Below are positions 55,672 through 64,000 of a DNA stretch of 64,000 nt, piece by piece. The DNA is from Coix lacryma-jobi var. lacryma-jobi (Eukaryota > Streptophyta > Magnoliopsida > Poales > Poaceae). The position numbers and the translations under genes are program-made. The stretch is from positions 98,120,177 to 98,184,176 of the forward strand of contig CM019827.1 of assembly GCA_009763385.1 (NCBI GenBank), given 5' to 3'. How positions within the stretch are numbered: the stretch's first letter is position 1; every line of letters begins with the position of its first letter. Under the pieces are notes generated by a model. That model searched no databases, was not told the origin of the DNA, and saw only the letters and a program-made list of their open reading frames with translations.

Positions 55672-57683
55672 TGCGGATACATAGGTGTATGCCGGGTCTC
55701 TGAGTGATGAGTGATTGTCAACTGGGATGATGCGCATGTTCTTTGGCTTGTGTTGTGCAGGTGTCGAGCACGGATGCAGTGATCGAAGGCGAGGTGAAGG
55801 TCAAGTAGAGACGTGCCGTGCCGATGGACCGAGAGTGGCGAAGGGCGGACGTGAGGCTTGGACTGAGGGACCGGTGGCCCGATGATCGGCTCTGGTGGCT
55901 GGTAGCCTGGGACAGCGACGAGCGAAGACTTGCGGTCATGTGTTGCCTGAGTCGTGGACTTGGGGACATGTGTCAGTGGACGGGGTGCACGGGAGGTGCA
56001 TCCCATCTACGGCATCGGTTTGGTGGTAGAGCCAGAGAAAAACCATCGGGTGGACGGTTTCCAGGTTTGGGCCTCAAAACCTGGGTGCTGAGGGTTTCCG
56101 AGTTTAGCCACAAAACTCGGGCTGAGGACGGTTTCCAGGTTTGGGCCTCAAAACCTGGGCGCTGCGGGTTTGCTGAGTTTGGGCCTCAAAACTCAGATGC
56201 TGGTGGGCTGGTTTCTCGGTTTGGGCCTCAAAACCGGGGGTTGGCTGGAAAAGGCTGGTTTCCCGGTTTGGGCCACAAAACCGGGGGTGCAGAGCGAGTG
56301 GCGGCACATGGCGGCAATCGGCAGGTTGCGTCGAGGCAACACTACGAGTTGTGCGGGCGTGGCCATCGGATCTACCTACCACCGAGTTGGTCCAGAATAA
56401 CCTTAGGGTTTAGCTGGTTCGCTCTGTAAGTAGTGAGGGGTAGAATAGGAATAGAGTAGGAATTAGGAATAGGTTAAGTAGGGGGAGACACCCTCCTGCC
56501 CAACTATCTCAGTCATTTGCTCTTGCTTTCTAGGGTTTCCTGCTCTCCCAATCCCCTGCTGTAGCTAGCTGAGATCCGCAGAGAACCATACCTCTGTGTA
56601 CTGGAGATTTTGAGGAAGTGAGGCTGTAACCTCACTGTCGTAGCGTGTGTTTGCGCTACGGTTGCAGATCGATGTGTTGATTCGCGTTTTGACTCGTGTT
56701 CTTCGTGTTCTTCGTTTCTCCGCGATTTTCCCGTCACTCGATCTCTCTCTCCCGTGCGTCTTTGCGAAATCCGTTTGAATCATCTTGTTCGTATTTGAAA
56801 GGAGATCATTTCCACCGAAGGAATTTATCTATCTCCTTACGAACGGGTAGATCGGGTTGATTTCGTTTTCGTGGCGCTTTTCGGTTCATCCTTCTCCCCT
56901 CTCGATTTCTCGGTGTTTGAATTGATTTGAGCGGATGATTTCTTGGGGATAGTCTTCTAACTACCCCGTGATCATCTTCTCCAAGTTTGAGAACTTGGGA
57001 TTTTGATTTGGATCGAACTTGGAGAGATTTGGGGAGGAGGCGATCAAAATCGCCCTCCCTGCAAGGTCGCGGACAGTCCGCGCCTAGAACCGCGGACAGT
57101 CCGGGCATCGGGGGTAAGCCAGACCAGTGGCTGTGTCCCCCGGCAGCCTCAGCGAGTTTTGACCGGCGGACAGTCCGCAGTTGAAATCTGCGGACAGTCC
57201 GGGAACGTCCAGGGGACTTGCAGCAGGACTGCTGTTTTGGGTTTTCTGCCGGCGGACAGTCCGCCAGTGAACCGCGGACAGTCCGGCCTTGGGCGGACAG
57301 TCCGGGACTCCAGGTCCGGACAGTCCGGGATCCTGCTGGTTGTTCCGGTTTAGTGCGTTTGCTCTCCCGGCTTGCTCGCTTGGTTTCCGGACTTCTCGTT
57401 TGGCCCTAGAGTTGACCAAGGAGCCGACAATCTACGTTCGGGACTTGGTTTTTGGGGTTGTGTTCGAGCCGGAGTTTTTGTCATTTGGTTTGCTATCTTC
57501 TTGTGGTGCCTCGCTGTGATCCTAGGGATCATCCACCCTCTTCCAAGGGTCGTGGGCATCACGGTTTCGATCGCAGTTTCTCGGGGTTGATTTTGGGACA
57601 TTTGGCTAAAGTTTCAAGAGAAATTTTTGAGCTCCCATTCACCCCCCCTCTGGTCGCCTTGCTAGTGCTTTCTCGGTCCTTCA
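55672..57683 (+). repeat. Solo LTR of the E2 LTR family (2,012 bp), variant motif array
   Basis: It begins TGCGGATACATAGG and ends CTCGGTCCTTCA like the E2 LTRs and is flanked by TATTT (55667-55671, 57684-57688). Its first about 1.1 kb follows the E2 LTR closely, including the hairpin array (56061-56285). The GACCGGACGC array is replaced by GCGGACAGTCCG motifs at 57070-57330. There are no internal genes or second LTR. Confidence 0.9.
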
Positions 57684-58902
57684 TATTTCCCGCTGTCTTG
57701 TGGCTGGTCCTTCCTCCTCTGATCTTTGGAAGTGGCATAGGAGGCTCTGTCATTTAAGCTTTGACTTGCTTGCAAGGCTTAGCTCACTTGGCCTAATCCG
57801 AGGATTGCCCAAGTTGTCGATGGAGAAGGACCTTGTTTGCCATTCTTGTAGACATGGAAAGATGGTTGCCGCTCCCCACCATCTAGTGACTCAGGTCATG
57901 ACCAAGCGCCCTGGAGAGCTTTTACACATGGACCTTGTTGGTCCGGCTCGGGTGAGCTCGGTTGGGGGGAAGTGGTATGTTCTTGTCGTTGTTGACGATT
58001 TTTCGAGATATTCGTGGGTCTTCTTTTTGGCTGAGAAGACTGAGACTTTCTCTTTTGCTCACAATCTGATTTTGCGTCTTCAGAACGAGTTCCCTTTGAA
58101 CTCGATGCGAGCTATTAGGAGTGATAATGGTTCCGAATTCAAGAATTCGGATTTTGAGAAGTTTTGTAACTCTTTGGGTTTAGAGCATCAGTTTTCTTCC
58201 CCCTACACACCGCCCCAAAATGGTGTAGTAGAGAGGAAGAATCGGACCCTTGTAGAGATGGTCAGGACGATGCTCGATGAGCATAGGACTCCTAGGCGAT
58301 ATTGGGTCGAAGCTATGAGCACTGCATGCTACATTTCCAATTGCATTTTTCTCCAAGCTTTCTTGAAAAAGACTTCTTATGAGTTGCGTTTTGGAAAACT
58401 GCCCAAGGTGAGTTATTTTCGAGTTTTTGGTTGCCATTGTTTTATACTCAAAAAGGGCAACTTGGACAAGTTTGAGTCTCGTTCTTCTGACGGTGTGTTT
58501 TTGGGTTATGGCACTCATACTCGCGCTTATCATGTACTTAACCTTGACACTAACCGAGTCATGGAGACATCCGATGTCACCTTCGATGAGACCATGGTTT
58601 GTCCTTCTCGTTTTGAGCGTGCATGTGATCATGAGGTTGGTGAGCCTCTTTTTGATGACGAGGATGAGGGTGCTGAAGGTATGGATGATCCAGCACCCCC
58701 TCCACCTGCTGTGCCACAAGGAGCGGCCTCTACTACGACTCATGGCCCCAACACTTCTTCTTCCTGGGGGCCATGGGATCCGCCACCCCGAGCGGTACCT
58801 TTTGTACCTGGGGAGGCACGAGCTGCTATTGAGGGAGAGATCACATCTGCACGGGAGGCGCCACGTCACATCCAGCGCCAACATCCCCCTCAGCAACATT
58901 GA
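57684..58902 (+). pseudogene. E2 integrase, otherwise open; RT/RNase H absent
   Basis: From 57700 the 400-aa frame has the pre-integrase zinc-binding block (WKWHRRLCHLSFDLLARL ... CHSCRHGK) and the integrase core, with HMDLVGP (Asp), IRSDNGSEF (Asp) and PPQNGVVERKNRTL (Glu), so the DDE triad is intact. It ends in a Pro-rich linker at 58902, where RT would normally follow. Integrase inserts the cDNA of the element. Because upstream parts are broken it is scored as part of a pseudogene, although this segment has no stop. Confidence 0.85.
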
Positions 58903-58905
58903 GAT

Positions 58906-60864
58906 TGCGGATACATGGGTGTATGCCGAGTCTCTGAGTGATGAGTGATTGTCAACTGGGATGATGCGCATGTTCTTTGGCTTGTGTTGTGCAGGTGTCG
59001 AGCACGGATGCAGTGATCAGAGGCAAGGTGAAGGTCAAGTAGAGACGTGCCGTGCTGATGGACCGAGAGTGGCGAAGGGCGGACGTGAGGCTTGGCCTGA
59101 GGGACCGGTGGCCCGAGGATCAGCTGTGGTGGCTGACAGCCTGGGACAGCGACGAGCGAAGACTTGCGGTCATGTGTTGCCTGAGTCGTGGACTTGGGGA
59201 CACGTGTCGGTGGACGGGGTGCACGGGCGGTGCATCCCCTCTACAACTTCGGTTTGGTGGTAGAGCCAGAGAAAAACCATCGGGTGGACGGTTTCCAGGT
59301 TTGGGCCTCAAAACCTGGGCGCTGATGGTTTCCGAGTTTGGCCACAAAACTCGGGCTGAGGGCGGTTTCCAGGTTTGGGCCTCAAAACCTGGGTGTTGCG
59401 GGTTTGCTGAGTTTGGGCCACAAAACTCAGGCTACGGTGGGCTGGTTTCCTGGTTTGGGCCTCAAAACCGGGGGTTGGCTGTGAAGGCTGGTTTCCCGGT
59501 TGGGGCCACAAAATCGGGGGTGCGACGTCCAGGAAAGGGACGCAGAGCGGTGGCGGCACGTGGCGGCAATCGGGAGGTTGCGTCGAGGCAACGCTACGAG
59601 TTGTGCGGGCGTGGCCGTCGGATCCACCTACCATCGAGTTGGTCCAGAATAACCTTAGGGTTTAGCTGGTTCGCTCTGTAAGTAGTTAGGGGTAGAGTGG
59701 GAAATAGGAATAGTTAGAATTAGGATAAGTAGGGGGAGACACCCACCTCCCCATCCATCTCAGTCATTTGCTCTTTGCTTCTAGGGTTTCCTGCTCTCCC
59801 AATCCCCTGCTGTAGCTAGCTGAGATCCGCAGAGAATCATACCTCTGTGTACTGGAGATTTTGAGGAAGTGAGGCCGTAACCTCACTGTTGTAGCGTGTG
59901 GTAGCCACACGGTTGCAATTTGGCAGTTGTGATTCGCGTTTTGTTTGTGTTCTTCGCGGAATCCTTTTTCTCCACGCTTTTCCCGTCGTTCGATCTCGTT
60001 ACTCGGTTCATCTTTTGCAAATCCATTTGAACCAAGTTGTTCTAGGTCGTGAGGCACTTCTTTCCACCGAAGGAATTTACCTCTAACCTCATGGTCTAGG
60101 AGATCGATCGATTTCGGTTTCGGGTCAAGTTTTTCTCCCTTTCCCCGAAATTCTTCGTTTCATCGATTTGGAGATAGGTTCGAGCCATGATCTCTTAGAG
60201 ATAGTTCACTATACTCCTTGTGACTCCTCTCACCAAGTTTGATTCCTAGAGGATTTATTTTGGGTGAGATCGAGTCGAATCGGTGGACGAGTAGTGCTGC
60301 TGCGGGGTGACCGGACGCTGACTCGGGACGACCGTACGCTAGGGCAGTGCGTCCGGTGGTTGAATGTCCACACTGTGTCTATCTGTGACTTGACCGGACG
60401 CTGGCCTTCTAGTGTGACCGGACGCACCTCTTCCACTGTTCACGGTTTTTGTTCGTTTTGACCGGACGCTCTGTGCATCGACCGGACGCTTGTCTCTGGT
60501 GAGTCCGGTCAGGAACAGTAAGCTCCGAAATCCATTTTCAGCTGACCGGACGCGTCCGGTGCTCTGTGACCGGACGCAGGCAGAGTCCGGTCAGTGCAGT
60601 CTCTGCGTAGTTTCGTTCGCAGCTCTCTCGTCAGTTGTCGGTTTTTGTTTCCGTCTTTTGCGGTTGGTTTCTAGGGTTGTATTGTGTCCCGCTGTGCTTC
60701 TCGGAAGCATCCACCCTACATCTAGGGTCGTGGTCACTTGCAAGCTCTAGGGTTTGTCTCCGGGGTTGATTTTTGGGACAGTGGCGACAAGTTTCCGAAA
60801 GGAATTTTGAAGCTCCCATTCACCCCCCCTCTGGTCGCTTTCTGGTTGCATTCTCGGTCCTTCA
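58906..60864 (+). repeat. 3' LTR of E2 (1,959 bp)
   Basis: Same length as the 5' LTR and about 99% identical by hand comparison. Hairpin array at 59295-59518, GACCGGACGC array at about 60308-60593, TATA position changed to TGTAAG (59677-59682). Its start is preceded by GAGAT. Confidence 0.93.
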
Positions 60865-61860
60865 CATTCATGCTAATGATGAGTTAAAAGATGAACTTGC
60901 TACTATGTCATCATCCATCAAGGAGCTCAAGTCCTCTAACAAGGAGCTCAAAGCTAAAAATGAAAAACTTGATAAGATGCATAGTGACTTTACCACTAGT
61001 TATGCTTTGCTCAAAGAACAATACACTCAAGTGAAAGTTGACTATGTTGCTCTCACCATTACTTATGATATGCTTTCACATGAGACACATGATGCTCCTA
61101 ACCTTGTTGTTAAGTGTGACATAGCAACATCTTGTGAGGATTTGGTTAGTGAGCATGATGGGCAAAAAGCTAGTGGCAAGGGCAAGAGTGTGGTTGTGGC
61201 CGATCATTATGATGACTATGTCAAGATCAAGAATGAGAATGCAAAGCTCAAGGTTGATCTAGAGAAGCTTACAACCACTAAGCAAGTTGTCATAGAAACT
61301 CATGATGATGATTATAGCATGTCACTTGAGCTAGACATGCTAAAAGAAGAGAACAAGAGATTGAAGATGGAAAGAGATTACAAGATGACACCATCTCAAT
61401 TAGAGCTCCAACAAGAGAATGACAAGCTCAAAAGAGAGAAAGAGCACCTTACCACCGGGTTGAAGAAATTCACCAAGGGGCAATGTCTTCAAAGTGAGCT
61501 ACTCATGAACACCGTAATGAAGACAAATAGAAACGGTATTGGCTTCCTTGAAGAGAAGATGAAGCAACGCAAAAGCATCACTAAGCCAAAGAAGAAGAAG
61601 ATTGGAAGATGCTATGAGTGTGGAAAGGAAGGACACTTTGCTCACGATTGTGAAGAGCCTAAACCTACACCCTTGCCCAAGCATGCTAGGCCCTTTGCTT
61701 TCAATGCTCACTACATGCTTAGACAAGACTCTAGTGGGAAGATGAAAGTCATGTTCATGGGGCCTCCTAACTAGAATAGGCCAAAACAAATTTGGGTTGC
61801 TAAGTCAGTAGTAGAGAAGGTTAAGGGACCACAACAAGTTTGGGTCCCAAAAGCTCAAGC
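60865..61860 (+). pseudogene. E1 gag, C-terminal coiled-coil and second zinc knuckle
   Basis: The frame resumes directly at the second CATTC copy. It encodes a long Lys/Glu/Leu coiled coil (about 60880-61560; KELKSSNKELKAKNEKLDKM and similar) followed by CYECGKEGHFAHDC (near 61611) and a basic tail, ending at a TAG at 61772-61774. A long gag with two knuckles is typical of Sireviruses. Confidence 0.8.
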
Positions 61861-61880
61861 TTGATTTCTTGTGTGTGTAG

Positions 61881-63398
61881 GTGAACTACAAGACCGGTGG
61901 ATCTCATTGGGTGATTGATAGTGGTTGCACACAACATATGACCGGTGATCCTCGGATGTTCACCTCACTAGAAGAGAATGTCAATGACCAAGAAAAGATT
62001 ACATTTGGTGACAACTCAAAGGGCAATGTCAAGGGATTGGGCAAAGTGGCTATATCAAATGATCATACCATCTCCAATGTACTTCTAGTTGTATCATTGA
62101 GCTTCAACTTGCTATCCGTTGGGCAACTATGTGATCTTGGCTTTCAATGTTTGTTCACCGACAAGGAAGTGGTTGTGACCAAGAAAGATGATACACAAGT
62201 GATATTCAAGGGATTTAGATACAACAATCTTTATCTAGTGGATTTCACCTCCGAGGATGCCAACTTGAAGACATGTTTGTTCACTAAGCAATCACTTGGT
62301 TGGCTATGGCATAGAAGATTGGCACATGTTGGAATGAACACTCTCAACAAGCTATTGAAGAAAGATTTGGTTAGGGGCTTGAAGGATATAAAATTTGAGA
62401 AGGATAAATTGTGTAGTGCATGTCAAGCCGGCAAGCAAGTTGCAAACACTCATCCAACCAAAGCCTTCGTATCAACATCAAGAGAGTTAGAGCTTCTTCA
62501 TATGGATCTATTTGGGCCAACAACATATGTAAGCTTGGGTGGAAATCTCTATTGCCTAGTGATTGTTGATGACTACTCTAGATACACTTGGGTATTCTTT
62601 CTTCATTATAAATCCGAAGCAACCCCTTCATTCAAGAAGTTTGCCAAGAGAGCCCAAAATGAATTTGATGTGAAGATCAAGAAGATTAGAAGTGACAACG
62701 GAAAGAAGTTTGACAACACACATATTGAGGAATATTGTGATGAAGTTGGGATCAAGCATGAAGTCTCCGCAACCTACACACCACAACAAAATGGGGTAGT
62801 TGAGAGAAAGAACCGGACTCTAATCACCCTAGCAAGGACAATGCTAGATGAGTACTCTACACCGGAGAGATTTTGGGCGGAAGCAATCAACACCGCTTGC
62901 TATGCATCAAACCGATTGTTCCCCCATCGTCTACTTGGCAAGACCCCCAATGAGCTACTCAACAACAAGAAGCCAGATGTATCTTTCTTTAGAGTGTTTG
63001 GGTGCAAATGCTACATCTACAAGAAGCGCCAACACCTAGGGAAGTTTCAACGCCGATGTGATATTGGTTTTCTTGTTGGTTACTCATTGAAGTCCAAAGC
63101 ATATCGAGTATTCAACCATGCCACTGGGATGGTAGAAGAAACATATGATGTGGAATTCGATGAATCTAATGGCTCTCAAGGAGAGCATGAAAATCTTGAT
63201 GATGTAGGTGATGAACCATTGAGGGAAGCAATGAAGAACATGCTGGTTGGAGCCATCAAGCCTAAAGATGATGATGATGATGTGCAAATCATTGACAAGC
63301 CATCCTCATCCAATGTACCACTTGTTGATGACAAAGATGGGAACGATCCATTTGAAGATACTCATGTCTCCCATGGTGGTACAAGCTCAAGATGTTGA
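61881..63398 (+). CDS. E1 protease-integrase polyprotein segment
   Basis: A 505-aa open frame. HWVIDSGCTQHMTG near residue 10 holds the aspartic protease Asp-Ser-Gly. The pre-integrase zinc-binding block follows (WLWHRRLAHVGM ... CSACQAGK, about residues 140-190). The integrase core has HMDLFGP, IRSDNGKKF and PQQNGVVERKNRTL, so the DDE triad is present. An acidic linker follows. The frame is lost at 63396-63398 ahead of RT, and it is separated from gag by stops, so the element as a whole is defective though this segment is intact. Confidence 0.85.
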   Translation: MNYKTGGSHWVIDSGCTQHMTGDPRMFTSLEENVNDQEKITFGDNSKGNVKGLGKVAISNDHTISNVLLVVSLSFNLLSVGQLCDLGFQCLFTDKEVVVTKKDDTQVIFKGFRYNNLYLVDFTSEDANLKTCLFTKQSLGWLWHRRLAHVGMNTLNKLLKKDLVRGLKDIKFEKDKLCSACQAGKQVANTHPTKAFVSTSRELELLHMDLFGPTTYVSLGGNLYCLVIVDDYSRYTWVFFLHYKSEATPSFKKFAKRAQNEFDVKIKKIRSDNGKKFDNTHIEEYCDEVGIKHEVSATYTPQQNGVVERKNRTLITLARTMLDEYSTPERFWAEAINTACYASNRLFPHRLLGKTPNELLNNKKPDVSFFRVFGCKCYIYKKRQHLGKFQRRCDIGFLVGYSLKSKAYRVFNHATGMVEETYDVEFDESNGSQGEHENLDDVGDEPLREAMKNMLVGAIKPKDDDDDVQIIDKPSSSNVPLVDDKDGNDPFEDTHVSHGGTSSRC

Positions 63399-64000
63399 TG
63401 CTCCACAAGCGGCCCCTCAAGTGGTTGACAAAGGACTACTCCTCTACTACAAGCTCATCCTCAAGATCTCATCATAGGGAGTCCAACAAGGGGTGTAATG
63501 TCTCGATCTCAAAAACTTGCTTTATTTATTGAACATCACTCCTTTGTGTCTCTTATTGAGCCTACCATTGTAGATGAAGCTCTAGGTGATCCGGATTGGG
63601 TGAATGCTATGCATGAAGAATTAAACAACTTCACCCGCAACCAAGTTTGGACACTTGAAGAGTGACCCAAGGAAACAAGAGTCATTGGAACAAAATGGGT
63701 GTTTAGAAACAAACAAGATGATCAAGGCAAGGTTGTTAGAAACAAGGCAAGGCTAGTTGCAAAGGGGTTCTCTCAAGTTGAAGGTTTGGATTTTGGAGAG
63801 ACCTTTGCACCGGTTGCAAGACTCGAAGCCATTCGTATCCTCCTTGCATATGCATCACATCATGACATTAAATTATATCAAATGGATGTGAAAAGTGCAT
63901 TTTTAAATGGCTTCATAAATGAACTAGTCTATGTTGATCAACCTCCCGGGTTTGAAGACCCTAGATATCCTAATCATGTTTATAGGTTGTCCAAGGCGCT
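63399..64000 (+). pseudogene. E1 reverse transcriptase, N-terminal part, cut by the window edge
   Basis: Encodes the start of the copia RT domain (RVT_2): DPDWVNAMHEELNNFTRNQV, then GTKWVFRNKQDDQG, RNKARLVAKGFSQVEGLDFG, TFAPVARLEAIR and QMDVKSAFLNG. A TGA at 63663-63665 interrupts it, and it is in a different frame from the preceding integrase segment. The catalytic YVDD block would lie beyond the window. Confidence 0.85.

Larger units (their letters stand above)
49036..60864 (+). mobile_element. Copia element E2 (11,829 bp), nested in E1, lacking RT/RNase H
   Basis: Two LTRs of exactly 1,959 bp (49036-50994 and 58906-60864) flank gag, protease and integrase, and a CATTC duplication (49031-49035, 60865-60869) proves a single insertion into E1. 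The PBS is at 50997-51008. The pol frame ends at 58902, after the integrase, three bases before the 3' LTR. RT and RNase H are absent, and only GAGAT remains where a polypurine tract would be. A MULE (52908-54509) and a solo LTR (55672-57683) lie inside. Confidence 0.92.
46027..64000 (+). mobile_element. Sirevirus-like Ty1/copia element E1, 3' end beyond the window
   Basis: A 5' LTR, an initiator-Met-type PBS, an extended gag with two zinc knuckles and a long coiled coil, then protease, integrase and reverse transcriptase follow in Ty1/copia order. E1 is split in gag by element E2 (49036-60864). The interrupted frame continues across the 5-bp duplication. Several stops and frameshifts make E1 defective. 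Confidence 0.88.

Noticed and set aside
55818..56429. A 203-209-codon ORF that recurs in the solo LTR (55818) and the 3' LTR (59052)
   Set aside because: It spans the hairpin array and is shortened in the 5' LTR. Its apparent conservation follows from LTR identity, and no protein family is recognisable.
1..64000. tRNA, rRNA or organellar insertions
   Set aside because: No cloverleaf-like or rRNA-like stretch was recognised by eye. A tRNAscan and organelle BLAST would be needed to exclude small ones.

Overview
The window is nuclear DNA of a grass (Poaceae), probably a panicoid/Andropogoneae species. The reasons are stacked nested LTR retrotransposons, Stowaway, Tourist and hAT MITEs, a large CACTA element and spliced genes with GT-AG introns. 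The species is inferred from the style of the repeats, not proven. Only two ordinary host genes are evident: an intronless exocyst subunit SEC15 (18303-20735, +) and a small ASR-type ABA/WDS protein (30027-30335, -). Almost everything else is transposable-element sequence.

Layout: 1-4187 is the 3' part of an Athila-like Ty3/gypsy element with a complete 3' LTR (2759-4187). 4337-12243 is a truncated Ty3/gypsy element (gag, protease, start of RT) split by a 4.1-kb solo LTR (6796-10882, 5-bp duplication CCCTT) whose promoter points to the minus strand. 12243-16870 is a rearranged cluster of Sirevirus-type Ty1/copia LTR pieces with a 0.5-kb near-perfect inverted repeat. 16871-30706 is the gene-bearing island: SEC15, MITEs, a TIR element of about 2.7 kb carrying a captured F-box/PB1 chimera, and ASR.

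30707-42383 is a complete 11.7-kb CACTA element (13-bp TIRs, CTA duplication). It carries an uninterrupted tnp2-type transposase, a GRF zinc-finger/membrane miniprotein and an eight-exon second gene ending in an Ulp1-type cysteine protease domain. It lies about 0.2 kb upstream of the ASR TATA box; the DNA that was originally contiguous resumes at 42384 and holds G-box/ABRE cores.

42884-46026 holds a hAT MITE, gag-like debris and a minus-strand LTR piece. 46027-64000 is a Sirevirus-like element (E1) running off the window. It is split by a second copia element E2 (49036-60864, duplication CATTC, two 1,959-bp LTRs differing at about 19 sites by my hand count). E2 contains a 1.6-kb Mutator-like element (52908-54509, 9-bp duplication) and a solo LTR of its own LTR family (55672-57683, duplication TATTT). 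E2 lacks reverse transcriptase and RNase H.

Themes worth pursuing: the CACTA insertion that splits the ASR promoter; the internal copy of CACTA subterminal repeats at the start of its second gene; the F-box/PB1 capture; and arrays of short palindromic motifs in several unrelated LTR families. The E2-type LTR has a six-hairpin array with alternating loops and compensated stems, plus a second array whose motif has been swapped between family members.
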